Origin: an uncultured Lachnospiraceae bacterium
GTDB lineage: Bacteria > Bacillota > Clostridia > Lachnospirales > Lachnospiraceae
NCBI GenBank assembly: GCA_910588295.1
Contig: CAJUQO010000063.1
Location: 1 to 19,119, forward strand
Length of the DNA stretch: 19,119 nt
Direction: 5' to 3'
Below, in pieces: positions 1-6,749 of this stretch; position 1 is the stretch's first letter; every line of letters begins with the position of its first letter. The notes beneath the pieces are model-generated. The model saw nothing but the letters and a program-made list of their open reading frames with translations. It made no database searches and was not told the DNA's origin. Made by a program: the position numbers and the translations under genes.

Positions 1-1166
1 CGCACCAGTTTCTTCTGGGGAAGTTTGCCCTCCAGGGTATCTCCGGCGGAACTCGTGGGATCTGCCGCCCCGGTCACGCGCATGGCCTGGTAAACATAGG
101 TACGCCCGGACAGCGGGTCGCGGATCGCCCCGCCCAGACAGGTGGCCGCCCCACCGAAAGGCTCGATCTCCGTGGGATGGTTGTGGGTCTCATTCTTAAA
201 ATTGATCAGCCACTCCTCCTCCCGGCCGTCCACATCCACGGGAACGACGATGGAGCAGGCATTGATCTCATCGGACTCCTCCTGATCCTCCAGCTTCCCT
301 TCCGCTTTCAGCCTGCGCATGGCGATCAGCGCCAGATCCATCAGGCAGACAAATTTATCCGGCCTGTCCTTAAAGAGCTTGGCCCGGTCGGCCAGATATT
401 TCTGATACGTGCCCACGATGACTTCCCGATAGTCCCCCTCACCGAAGGCTACATTTTTAAGCTCCGTGGAGAACGTAGTGTGACGGCAGTGATCCGACCA
501 GTAAGTATCCAACACCCGGATCTCCGTCACGGACGGGTCGCGAGATTCCTCTGTACGGAAATAATACTGGATATGCAGGAAATCCTTAAACGTCATGGCC
601 AGCCCCAGAGAATCATACAACCCTTTCAGCTTCTCCTCATCCATGGCGCAGAAGCCGTCAAAGAGCCGGATATCCGCCGGATCGTCAAACTTCTGCACCA
701 GTGTCTCCGGCTTTTCCATCCCCGTCTCCCGGGAATCCACTGGATTAATACAATGATTGCGGATGGCCGCCCGCTCCGCCTCCGTCAGCTCTCCCTCGAT
801 CACATAGGTGGTAGCGGTACGGATAATGGGCTGGGCGCTGCCGTCCAGAAACTGCACGCACTGGACGGCCGAATCCGCCCGCTGGTCAAACTGGCCAGGC
901 AGATATTCCACGGAGAACACATAAGCCCCGTCAGCCGTCGTCAGTGTCTCTTCATATAAAATATCCACGGGCGGTTCCGCAAAAACACATGTACAGGCTT
1001 TTGCGAAAACCTCATCCGAAAGATTTTCCACATCATAGCGGATCAATACGCGGACAGCCGTCACGGACTGGATACCCAGATAGCTGCTGATCTCATGTTT
1101 CAGTTCCTGTGCCTTACCGGCGAAATCCGGTTTCTTCTCTACATAGACACGTCTGACGTTGCTCAT
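1..1166 (-). CDS. purL: Phosphoribosylformylglycinamidine synthase, N-terminal part (cut by window edge)
   Basis: This encodes the first 388 residues of FGAM synthase, which converts FGAR, ATP and glutamine to FGAM in purine synthesis in the cytoplasm. My translation of the minus strand gives MSNVRRVYVEKK at the N-terminus, WSDHCRHTTF near residues 215-225, and then FKNETHNHPTEIEPFGGAA, the ATP/substrate-binding signature of PurL. The N-terminal extension before the WSDHCRHT motif fits the long single-chain PurL (roughly 1200-1300 residues) of Clostridia and Proteobacteria, not the short PurL that needs separate PurS and PurQ. The ATG at 1164-1166 is chosen because AAGGAGG lies about nine bases upstream. 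It follows ridA by 25 bp, probably in the same transcript. The C-terminal synthase and glutaminase domains lie outside the window. Confidence 0.96.
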   Translation of the reverse strand, partial: MSNVRRVYVEKKPDFAGKAQELKHEISSYLGIQSVTAVRVLIRYDVENLSDEVFAKACTCVFAEPPVDILYEETLTTADGAYVFSVEYLPGQFDQRADSAVQCVQFLDGSAQPIIRTATTYVIEGELTEAERAAIRNHCINPVDSRETGMEKPETLVQKFDDPADIRLFDGFCAMDEEKLKGLYDSLGLAMTFKDFLHIQYYFRTEESRDPSVTEIRVLDTYWSDHCRHTTFSTELKNVAFGEGDYREVIVGTYQKYLADRAKLFKDRPDKFVCLMDLALIAMRRLKAEGKLEDQEESDEINACSIVVPVDVDGREEEWLINFKNETHNHPTEIEPFGGAATCLGGAIRDPLSGRTYVYQAMRVTGAADPTSSAGDTLEGKLPQKKLV

Positions 1167-1191
1167 AGGGGGCTCCTCCTTATCTACTGTT

Positions 1192-1563
1192 TTATATTTC
1201 GGCGATCACTTCCACTTCCACCAGCACATTCTTGGGAAGGGTCTTTACCGCCACGCAGGAACGGGCCGGTTTGCCGGTGAAATATTTGCCGTATACTTCG
1301 TTAAACGCGGCAAAATTGCCCATATCGGACAAAAAGCAGGTGGTCTTTAACGTCTTCTCAAAGGAAGATCCGGCCTCCTTGAGAATGGCGCCCAGGTTCT
1401 TCATCACCTGCTCTGTCTGAGCCGTAATATCATCGCCCACCACCTCGCCGGTTGCAGCGTCCAGGGGAATCTGCCCCGCTGAAAAAAGGATATTGCCGGT
1501 TACGAAGCCCTGTGAATAAGGGCCGATGGCCGCGGGAGCCTTGGTTGTATTGATCTGTTTCAT
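1192..1563 (-). CDS. ridA: RidA family reactive imine/enamine deaminase
   Basis: A 123-residue RidA (YjgF/YER057c/UK114) protein, the usual family length. RidA hydrolyses reactive 2-aminoacrylate and related enamine/imine intermediates released by PLP enzymes. Seen motifs are the N-terminal APAAIGPYSQG, the central LFSAGQIPLD, and the C-terminal PARSCVAVKTLPKNVLVEVE. The Arg in PARSCV (about residue 104) is the substrate-carboxylate-binding Arg in characterised members. The start has a good AAGGAG site 8-9 bases upstream. It is the first gene of a likely ridA-purL unit and is divergent from a LysR regulator 172 bp away, so control by that regulator is possible (inference only). The assignment is firm at family level. 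Deaminase activity is inferred from the conserved Arg. Confidence 0.95.
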   Translation of the reverse strand: MKQINTTKAPAAIGPYSQGFVTGNILFSAGQIPLDAATGEVVGDDITAQTEQVMKNLGAILKEAGSSFEKTLKTTCFLSDMGNFAAFNEVYGKYFTGKPARSCVAVKTLPKNVLVEVEVIAEI

Positions 1564-1588
1564 GGTACTGTACTCCTTTGCTTTTTTG

Positions 1589-1611
1589 GTAACTGTTCCG
1601 TATTCAGTTAC
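1589..1611. repeat. Inverted repeat in the ridA leader
   Basis: GTAACTG at 1589-1595 and CAGTTAC at 1605-1611 form a perfect 7-bp dyad with a 9-nt centre. It lies between the likely ridA promoter and its ribosome site. It could be a regulator site or a weak leader hairpin. Its GTAAC ends and T-rich flanks (CTTTTTTG before, ATTTTTTC after, 6 of 8 identical) recall the small mobile palindromes found elsewhere in this window, but the interior differs, so it is not assigned to that family. Confidence 0.5.
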
Positions 1612-1628
1612 ATTTTTTCTATACTTAA

Positions 1629-1657
1629 TCTATACACCAGATTGATCAAATTAGCAA
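1629..1657 (-). promoter_or_regulatory. Probable ridA-purL promoter
   Basis: Reading the minus strand, TTGCTA (1657-1652) and TATAGA (1634-1629) are separated by 17 bp, giving 4 of 6 matches to each sigma-A box. The spacer holds the palindrome TTGATCAA (1642-1649). A LysR-type or other regulator could bind there, but no site is proven. The predicted transcript would start about 60 bases upstream of the ridA ATG. Confidence 0.45.
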
Positions 1658-1676
1658 GTGTTATCCGCCATCTCCA

Positions 1677-1706
1677 TTGACTTTTTTATAATCTACATGC
1701 TATAAT
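1677..1706 (+). promoter_or_regulatory. Promoter of the LysR regulator gene
   Basis: TTGACT at 1677-1682 and a perfect TATAAT at 1701-1706 are separated by 18 bp, about 30 bp before the ATG at 1736. This is a strong sigma-A match on the plus strand, and it sits back to back with the ridA promoter. Confidence 0.75.
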
Positions 1707-1735
1707 GTTCAAAATTTATTAGAAGAACTTATAAA

Positions 1736-2614
1736 ATGGATATAAATTATGAGTTGTACAAAGTATTCTACTACGTGGCCACCACATTAAGTTTTTCAGA
1801 GGCATCCCGGCAACTCTATATTTCCCAGTCGGCGGTGAGCCAGTCCATCAAAACGTTGGAAAAGAAACTGAACACCGGGCTGTTTATCCGGAGTACCAAA
1901 AGCGTCCAGCTGACGCCTGAGGGTGAGACCCTGCTGCGTCATGTGGAACCGGCCATTCACCTGATCAAACAGGGGGAAAACTATCTGACGGAGGCGGATG
2001 AACTGGACGGGGGGCAGCTCCGCATCGGCGCCACCGACACCATCTGCCGTTACTTGCTGATCCCTTACCTGAACCGTTATCACAAGCAGCATCCCAGGGT
2101 GCACATCCACATTCTGAACCAGACTTCTTTAAACTGCGTGGAACTGCTCGAACGGGGCCAGGCAGATCTGATCGTCACCAACTATCCGAACTCACGGATG
2201 GGCCACCGGGAAAAGCTCCTGGCCATCCATGAATTTCGGGACGTCTTTGCCGGAAGCAAGAGCCACTATCCGGAGCTTTCAGGACGGAAAGTCCCCCTGC
2301 ACGAACTCCGGCAGTACCCGATCCTGATGCTGGACCGCCGCAGCACCACCCATGAATTCCTCCACAAGACCTTCCGGGAGGCGCAGCTGGAGCTGGTGCC
2401 CGAGATCGAGCTTGACAGCAACGATCTCCTGCTGGATCTGGCCAGTATCGGCCTGGGGCTGGCTTTTGTGCCGGACTACTGCCTGAGAGGCCATGACCGC
2501 CTGTTCAAAATCAATCTGGCGGAAACCATGCCTTCCCGAAAAATAGTCATAGCCACCAACAATACCGCGCCTGTCACCCGTCCCGCGAGAGAATTTCTCA
2601 CTTTCTTCAAATGA
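1736..2614 (+). CDS. LysR family transcriptional regulator
   Basis: A 292-residue LysR-type regulator, the normal family length. The winged helix-turn-helix covers residues 1-60, with the typical core FSEASRQLYISQSAVSQSIK followed by LEKKLNTGLFIR and LTPEGETLL. The rest (about 90-290) is the periplasmic-binding-protein-like effector domain: GGQLRIGATDTICRYLL opens it, and SIGLGLAFVPDYCL lies near the end. The ligand cannot be read from sequence. It is divergent from ridA-purL, the classic arrangement for a LysR regulator and its target, so ridA is the first candidate target. A strong promoter lies immediately upstream. The ribosome site is weak (AGAAGAAC). Downstream, the 146-bp palindromic element separates it from the convergent helicase gene and could end transcription from both sides. 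Confidence 0.93.
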   Translation: MDINYELYKVFYYVATTLSFSEASRQLYISQSAVSQSIKTLEKKLNTGLFIRSTKSVQLTPEGETLLRHVEPAIHLIKQGENYLTEADELDGGQLRIGATDTICRYLLIPYLNRYHKQHPRVHIHILNQTSLNCVELLERGQADLIVTNYPNSRMGHREKLLAIHEFRDVFAGSKSHYPELSGRKVPLHELRQYPILMLDRRSTTHEFLHKTFREAQLELVPEIELDSNDLLLDLASIGLGLAFVPDYCLRGHDRLFKINLAETMPSRKIVIATNNTAPVTRPAREFLTFFK

Positions 2615-2652
2615 ACCTCTCACACACCGCCGTCACTCCTCTCCCCAAAATG

Positions 2653-2798
2653 GTAACAGTTCAGCCTCCGGCAGAACTGTTACTGAATCCAGCCCATTGG
2701 AAGTTCGCCTACGGCGAAGGGCTGGATTCACTCTTGGCAAAATGCAAGTATTCTTACGGACTTTGCAATAAATGCAAAGTCCTGGGCTAAACTGTTAC
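2653..2798. mobile_element. Non-autonomous palindromic element (MITE-like, IS66-type ends), copy 1
   Basis: A 146-bp unit with terminal inverted repeats GTAACAGTT (2653-2661) and AACTGTTAC (2790-2798), extending imperfectly to about 15 bp. It is flanked by a perfect 8-bp direct repeat CCAAAATG (2645-2652 and 2799-2806). It contains three hairpins. A has stems GTAACAGTTC/GAACTGTTAC (2653-2662/2674-2683). B has an 11-bp stem GAATCCAGCCC/GGGCTGGATTC (2685-2695/2719-2729) topped by TTCGCC-TAC-GGCGAA (2704-2718). C is GGACTTTGCA/TGCAAAGTCC (2758-2767/2773-2782). It has no coding capacity. GTAA ends with 8-bp duplications are, from my knowledge, the hallmark of IS66-family ends, so an IS66 transposase acting in trans is the likely mover (inference). 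It supplies the last three codons and the stop of the helicase gene. Confidence 0.82.
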
Positions 2799-5135
2799 CC
2801 AAAATGCCCTTACGGCCTCCGCCACCGTATCCCGGCGGACCACCTGATAGGGATACCACTCTCGTGGAAACAGGCTCAGCGTATCCCGCTCCAGAAAGCG
2901 ATCATCCAGAAGCACGATGACGCCCCTGTCCGCCACCGTGCGGATGACCCGCCCCGCAGACTGCAGGACTTTATTCATCCCGGGGAACCGGTAGGCGTAA
3001 TCAAAGCCGTTTTCTCCCTTTTTCTCAAAATACTGCATGAGGATTTTTCTCTCATTGGACAGCTGAGGCAGCCCTGTCCCCACAATGATGGATCCGATCA
3101 GCTTCTCCCCTGTAAGGTCAATACCCTCGGAAAAAATCCCTCCCATGACACAGAAGCCTACCAGCGTCCCTTCCCCTGTTTCCTCGAATGCACGGATGAA
3201 ATCCTCCCGCTCCCGCTCTCCCATATCCGAAGTCTGGAGCAGCACACGCCGGCCTTCTGTCCCGCCATACGCTTCCTCATACACCTCATAGACATCAAGC
3301 AGCATCCTATAAGAAGGGAAAAACACCATATAATTTCCCGTCTTTTCCGCTGTCACCTCATGGATATACCCGGCCATTCTCCGATACTCCCCCCGGCCGC
3401 GCCGTGTATAACGGCTGCTGACGTCGTCGGCCACTAAAAGAGCTCTCTGCCGGGAGGAAAAGGAAGTCTCCGCATAAATAGCGTAGTCGTCGCTGCGGGT
3501 GCTGAACATTTTCCTGTAATATTTCACCGGAAGCAGCGTGGCGGAAAAAAACACGCTGCATTTTCCCTGATCCAGGCACTTCTGGATATTCGCCGCCGGA
3601 TTCACGCAGAGCAGCTTCACCCGAAACCGCCCGTCCCCGTTGTGCTGGCTGTAGATCACATAGTTTTCATCCAGGAGTTCATAGATCGACAGAAAAGACT
3701 GCACCGAAAAGTAAAATTCCAGCACCTTTTTGCGCAGCACGGGATCCTCCAGCTCCTCCAGAAACTTGTCCATCTCCCCGGACAGGTTCAACAGACTGAC
3801 GGGGAGATTCCCCAGATTGCCGAGAACCTCGTAATCGTCACAGGTACGCTTATACTCCAGCAGCAGCCGATTGCATTTTCCCAGCTGGCGGCCCAGCCTG
3901 GAGCTTCGATGCTTCAGCAGCTTCTTCATCTCCAGGAAATCCTCTTTATACAACACGGCGCTGTACATCTCCCGGCCCCGTTCCACCAGATTGTGAGCTT
4001 CATCCACCAGAAACAGATAAGGGCGGCTGTCACCGGCCGCAAAAAACCGTTTCAACCGCGCCTTGGGATCAAAAACATAGTTATAATCACAGATAACGCC
4101 GTCCACCCATTCCGACAGATCCAGCATCATCTCGAAAGGACACACGTCCCACTGTTCGGCATGGTCAAGGATAATCTCCCTAGTCAGCATATCTTTCCCT
4201 GATAAAAGAGTGAATACCGCCTCATTCACCCGGTCAAAATGCCCTTTTGCCCGGGGACAGGCCTCTGGATTGCAGTCCGGGTCGCCCAGAATGCACAGCT
4301 TGTTTTTCGCCGTCAGGGTGACGGATTTCCAGCAGAGCCCCCGCTCCCGCAGGATCTCCACGGCCTCCTCGGCTACCGTGCGGGTGATGGTACGGGCCGT
4401 CAGGTAAAATACCTTTTCCGCCTTGCCCTCCCCGCAGGCTCGAACCGCCGGAAACAGGACGGACATAGTCTTTCCCACACCGGTGGGCGCCTGAATAAAG
4501 ATCTGTTTCTCCCTAAGAACCGTGCGGTACACTGAAGCCACGATATCCCGCTGGCCCCGGCGGTAGGGAAACGGGAACTCCAGGCCGTTCATGGAAGCAT
4601 TCCTCTTCTTCCGCCATTCCCAGGAAAAATCGACCCAGCGGCGGTATTCCTCCATGAGCCCGTCAAACCATTTCGTCAGTTCTTTCAGCGTATGTTCACT
4701 CACCATGCGCCGCACCTGCTCCGTATCCAGATTGGCATACGTCATCTGGATACGGATGGACTGCAAGCCCTGCTGGCTGGCGTAAATATAACCGTAGCAC
4801 ATGGCCTGGGCCAGATGGACGTAGACCGGCTCTGTGATCTTCGTCACATCCCGGTACACTCCTTTGATTTCGTCAATGGTAACAGCGCCGTCCTCATCCG
4901 TCAGGATACCGTCCGCCCGGCCCTCCACCCGTATGCTGTATTCCGGGTATTCCCGGCTGACCGCCAGGCCCACCTCGGCCCGGTAGCCGCTGCCCATGCT
5001 CCTCTGCAATTTTCTGTGGAGCCGCCCGCCCTGCTGCATGGCTTCCACATCCGGTCCCCCGCCCTTCCGGTTATCCAGGTCGCCGCCGCGGAAAATAAAT
5101 TCCACCAGATCACGGACAGATAGTCGAAATTCCAT
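2787..5135 (-). CDS. Cas4-like nuclease / XPD-DinG-like ATP-dependent DNA helicase fusion
   Basis: About 782 residues, combining a PD-(D/E)XK nuclease domain with a superfamily 2 helicase of the XPD/DinG (Rad3) group. Numbering from the upstream GTG at 5147: the N-terminal domain shows EGRADGI (D79), IDEIKG (E93, K95) and HLAQAMCYGY (Q114, Y118), the order seen in Cas4/RecB-type nucleases. The helicase follows with QAPTGVGKT (Walker A, about 219-227), four cysteines at 285, 292, 297 and 336 suited to the 4Fe-4S cluster of this family, VDEAHN (Walker B), and C-terminal GIFSEGIDLTG and QSAGRVIR. The ATG at 5135 has GGGGAAAG upstream and is preferred to the GTG. It follows mrp at once, so an Fe-S carrier gene precedes an Fe-S helicase. 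The final codons GTA ACA GTT TAG come from the adjoining mobile element. A role in DNA repair is likely but unproven. Confidence 0.9.
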   Translation of the reverse strand: MEFRLSVRDLVEFIFRGGDLDNRKGGGPDVEAMQQGGRLHRKLQRSMGSGYRAEVGLAVSREYPEYSIRVEGRADGILTDEDGAVTIDEIKGVYRDVTKITEPVYVHLAQAMCYGYIYASQQGLQSIRIQMTYANLDTEQVRRMVSEHTLKELTKWFDGLMEEYRRWVDFSWEWRKKRNASMNGLEFPFPYRRGQRDIVASVYRTVLREKQIFIQAPTGVGKTMSVLFPAVRACGEGKAEKVFYLTARTITRTVAEEAVEILRERGLCWKSVTLTAKNKLCILGDPDCNPEACPRAKGHFDRVNEAVFTLLSGKDMLTREIILDHAEQWDVCPFEMMLDLSEWVDGVICDYNYVFDPKARLKRFFAAGDSRPYLFLVDEAHNLVERGREMYSAVLYKEDFLEMKKLLKHRSSRLGRQLGKCNRLLLEYKRTCDDYEVLGNLGNLPVSLLNLSGEMDKFLEELEDPVLRKKVLEFYFSVQSFLSIYELLDENYVIYSQHNGDGRFRVKLLCVNPAANIQKCLDQGKCSVFFSATLLPVKYYRKMFSTRSDDYAIYAETSFSSRQRALLVADDVSSRYTRRGRGEYRRMAGYIHEVTAEKTGNYMVFFPSYRMLLDVYEVYEEAYGGTEGRRVLLQTSDMGEREREDFIRAFEETGEGTLVGFCVMGGIFSEGIDLTGEKLIGSIIVGTGLPQLSNERKILMQYFEKKGENGFDYAYRFPGMNKVLQSAGRVIRTVADRGVIVLLDDRFLERDTLSLFPREWYPYQVVRRDTVAEAVRAFWVTV

Positions 5136-5149
5136 ATCTTTCCCCACGA

Positions 5150-5986
5150 TTATCTGGGCAGTTTGTCAATGGCTCCTGCCACATAGATATTATCTACTTC
5201 CGCAAAACCGCCCCTGTCCGCCGCCGCGGCAAAATCCGGGTCGATGGGCACCTTGCCTAACACGTCGATGCCCAGGGACTGGCCGATCTCATCGATATGG
5301 CTCTCACCGAACACAGTAATTCTCTTACCGCAGTCCGGACAGGCTATATAACTGTAATTCTCAATCAGGCCGAGGATCGGCACATTCAGCTTCTCCGCCA
5401 TCCGCACAGCCTTGGTCACGATCATGCGTACCAGATCCTGGGGGGAAGATACAATATAGATGCCGTCCACCGGCAGGGACTGGAACACCGTCAGGGGCAC
5501 ATCGCCGGTTCCCGGCGGCATGTCCACCAGCAGATAGTCAAGCTCGCCCCATACCACATCCGTCCAGAACTGCTTGACCATATTGGCCAATACCGGGCCG
5601 CGCCAGATCACCGGCTCCTCCTCGTCGGGAAGCAGCAGGTTGATGGACATGACTTTCACCCCGTTTTCCGTGATTAGCGGCAGGATATTGTTCTCCTCGT
5701 CCGCCATCCTCGCCGGCCCCTTCAGGCCGTACATTTTCGGAATGGAGGGGCCTGTGATATCCGCATCCAGGATGCCCACCCGAAAACCTTTTTTCGCCAG
5801 TTGATTCGCCAGGGAAGCCGTAGCGAAAGATTTGCCCACGCCGCCCTTGCCGCTGACCACGCCGACCACATGGCCGATCTCCGAATAAATATTCAATACC
5901 TCTTTGGGGATGCCGCCGCCCTGTCTGCTGGGACATCCCTCACAGCTTTCCTTGGAACAAGAAGTGTTGCTGCATTCTTTTGCCAT
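5150..5986 (-). CDS. Mrp/Nbp35/ApbC family Fe-S cluster carrier ATPase
   Basis: A 278-residue P-loop ATPase of the MinD/Mrp group, which binds and hands on 4Fe-4S clusters in the cytoplasm. GVVSGKGGVGKS (about residues 42-53) is the deviant Walker A with the signature Lys, followed by LDADITGPSIPKM and the Walker-B-like YLLVDMPPGTGD. CPDCG near residue 217 is the CxxC that binds the bridging cluster between monomers. The extreme N-terminus CSNTSCSKESCEGCP is Cys-rich, resembling the extra N-terminal cluster of Nbp35. It lies 19 bp after the metal-sensor gene and abuts the helicase gene, so all are probably cotranscribed. The helicase downstream has the Cys set of an Fe-S enzyme, which makes it a possible client (inference). 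Confidence 0.94.
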   Translation of the reverse strand: MAKECSNTSCSKESCEGCPSRQGGGIPKEVLNIYSEIGHVVGVVSGKGGVGKSFATASLANQLAKKGFRVGILDADITGPSIPKMYGLKGPARMADEENNILPLITENGVKVMSINLLLPDEEEPVIWRGPVLANMVKQFWTDVVWGELDYLLVDMPPGTGDVPLTVFQSLPVDGIYIVSSPQDLVRMIVTKAVRMAEKLNVPILGLIENYSYIACPDCGKRITVFGESHIDEIGQSLGIDVLGKVPIDPDFAAAADRGGFAEVDNIYVAGAIDKLPR

Positions 5987-6005
5987 AACTTTTACTCCTT
6001 TTCAA

Positions 6006-6350
6006 TTAATTCATAAACCGGTCGATCGCCTTATTCAATTCCTCCAGCGCCTCCATGTCGCCGCACTGAACCGCGTCCACAATACAGTGTTCGATGTGAT
6101 CCTGGAGGATCACCTTACCCGTATTGTTGATCGCTGATTTCACTGCCGAGAGCTGTACCAGCACCTCGCTGCAGTCACGCCCGCTCTCCACCATCCGCTT
6201 GATCGATTCCAGATGGCCGATGGCCCTGGACAGGCGGTTTAGGACCGCCTTCGTATTCTGGTGGGTATGGGTATGCCCGTGGGAATGGCTGTGTTCCACC
6301 ACCGTGCCATCCTCCATCACATGGGTATGCTTTCCTGTACTTTCCGCCAT
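6006..6350 (-). CDS. CsoR/RcnR/FrmR family metal-sensing repressor with His-rich N-terminus
   Basis: A 114-residue all-helical repressor of the CsoR (DUF156) family. The core runs from NRLSRAIGHLESIKRM through GRDCSEVLVQLSAVKSAI to LQDHIEHCIVDAV. The Cys in GRDC and the H-x3-C of DHIEHC match the ligand pattern of Cu(I)-sensing CsoR, though RcnR- and FrmR-like ligands overlap with it, so the inducer is not settled. An extra tail of about 30 residues precedes the core and contains HSHSHGHTHTHQ. This is a metal-binding stretch not needed by the CsoR fold, seen in some CsoR/RcnR relatives. No copper or nickel pump is nearby. Its operon partner is an Fe-S carrier ATPase, suggesting a link between metal status and cluster handling (inference). 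Confidence 0.9.
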   Translation of the reverse strand: MAESTGKHTHVMEDGTVVEHSHSHGHTHTHQNTKAVLNRLSRAIGHLESIKRMVESGRDCSEVLVQLSAVKSAINNTGKVILQDHIEHCIVDAVQCGDMEALEELNKAIDRFMN

Positions 6351-6386
6351 ATTCCCGTTGGGCCGCCGATGGGCCCTCTCCTTATC

Positions 6387-6614
6387 CTATATTTCCGTAA
6401 ACGTATACCGCTGCTTGATCCCGGATGTCACGATATCAAACACGATCGTACCGTCCTCCCGGACTGTCTTATCATACTTAAGTTCCTTATCCTTGAATTT
6501 CTCCAAAATGAACTGCTCCGGATCCTCTGTCTGCACCTCGTCAAAAAAAACATCCCGCATCTGATTGTTGGCACATTGATTGAAGATCTCCCAGATCGCC
6601 TCGTATTCTTTCAT
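6387..6614 (-). CDS. Small conserved-looking protein of unknown function (75 aa)
   Basis: A 75-residue acidic protein, first gene of the operon with the metal sensor, Mrp ATPase and helicase. The start is well supported by GGGAGG (6625-6620) five bases before the ATG, and a promoter lies 80-105 bp upstream. It begins MKEYEAIWEIFNQCANNQM and ends ending ITSG-like IVTSGIKQRYTFTEI. It has no signal peptide, membrane helix or metal motif beyond a single Cys at about 14. Charged residues in the middle (EDPEQFILEKFKDKELKYDK) suggest a small soluble alpha/beta protein. I do not recognise the family with certainty. Its position 36 bp before the metal sensor suggests a shared role. Confidence 0.75.
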   Translation of the reverse strand: MKEYEAIWEIFNQCANNQMRDVFFDEVQTEDPEQFILEKFKDKELKYDKTVREDGTIVFDIVTSGIKQRYTFTEI

Positions 6615-6640
6615 TCCATCCTCCCATATTAACGAATTTC

Positions 6641-6670
6641 ATAACAGTTCAGCCGGAGCTAAACTGTTAC
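6641..6670. mobile_element. Minimal palindromic element in the operon leader, copy 2a
   Basis: A 30-bp palindrome: TAACAGTT (6642-6649) pairs with AACTGTTA (6662-6669), with a short inner AGC/GCT stem. Its left half equals the left end of copy 1 and its right half (GCTAAACTGTTAC) equals the right end of copy 1, as if the interior had been lost. It is flanked by CGAATTTC (6633-6640) and CAAATTTC (6671-6678), 7 of 8 identical, consistent with an aged 8-bp target duplication. It sits between the promoter and the ribosome site of the 75-aa/CsoR/Mrp operon, so a hairpin should form in that mRNA leader. Confidence 0.72.
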
Positions 6671-6691
6671 CAAATTTCCCCAACGCCAGAC

Positions 6692-6720
6692 ATTATAACA
6701 TCTTTGAGAAGGATACTCAA
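6692..6720 (-). promoter_or_regulatory. Promoter of the metal-sensor/Mrp/helicase operon
   Basis: On the minus strand, TTGAGT (6720-6715) and a perfect TATAAT (6697-6692) are 17 bp apart, and TG one base before the -10 gives TGTTATAAT, an extended -10. Transcription would start near 6685 and read through the small palindrome at 6641-6670. No clear CsoR-type GC-dyad was identified here. Confidence 0.75.
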
Positions 6721-6749
6721 GGCATGAAAAAATCACAATTCTTTCTCAT

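Noticed and set aside
177..959. A 260-codon open frame on the plus strand
   Set aside because: It is antisense to purL. The minus-strand frame carries clear PurL motifs, and the plus-strand translation has no family pattern or ribosome site.
4876..4890. GGTAACAG inside the helicase gene as another mobile-element end
   Set aside because: It is only a short match within conserved coding sequence, with no inverted partner or flanking repeat.
2787..5135. A CRISPR-Cas locus suggested by the Cas4-like domain
   Set aside because: No repeat array or other cas gene is present. The domain is fused to an XPD-like helicase in a housekeeping-type operon.
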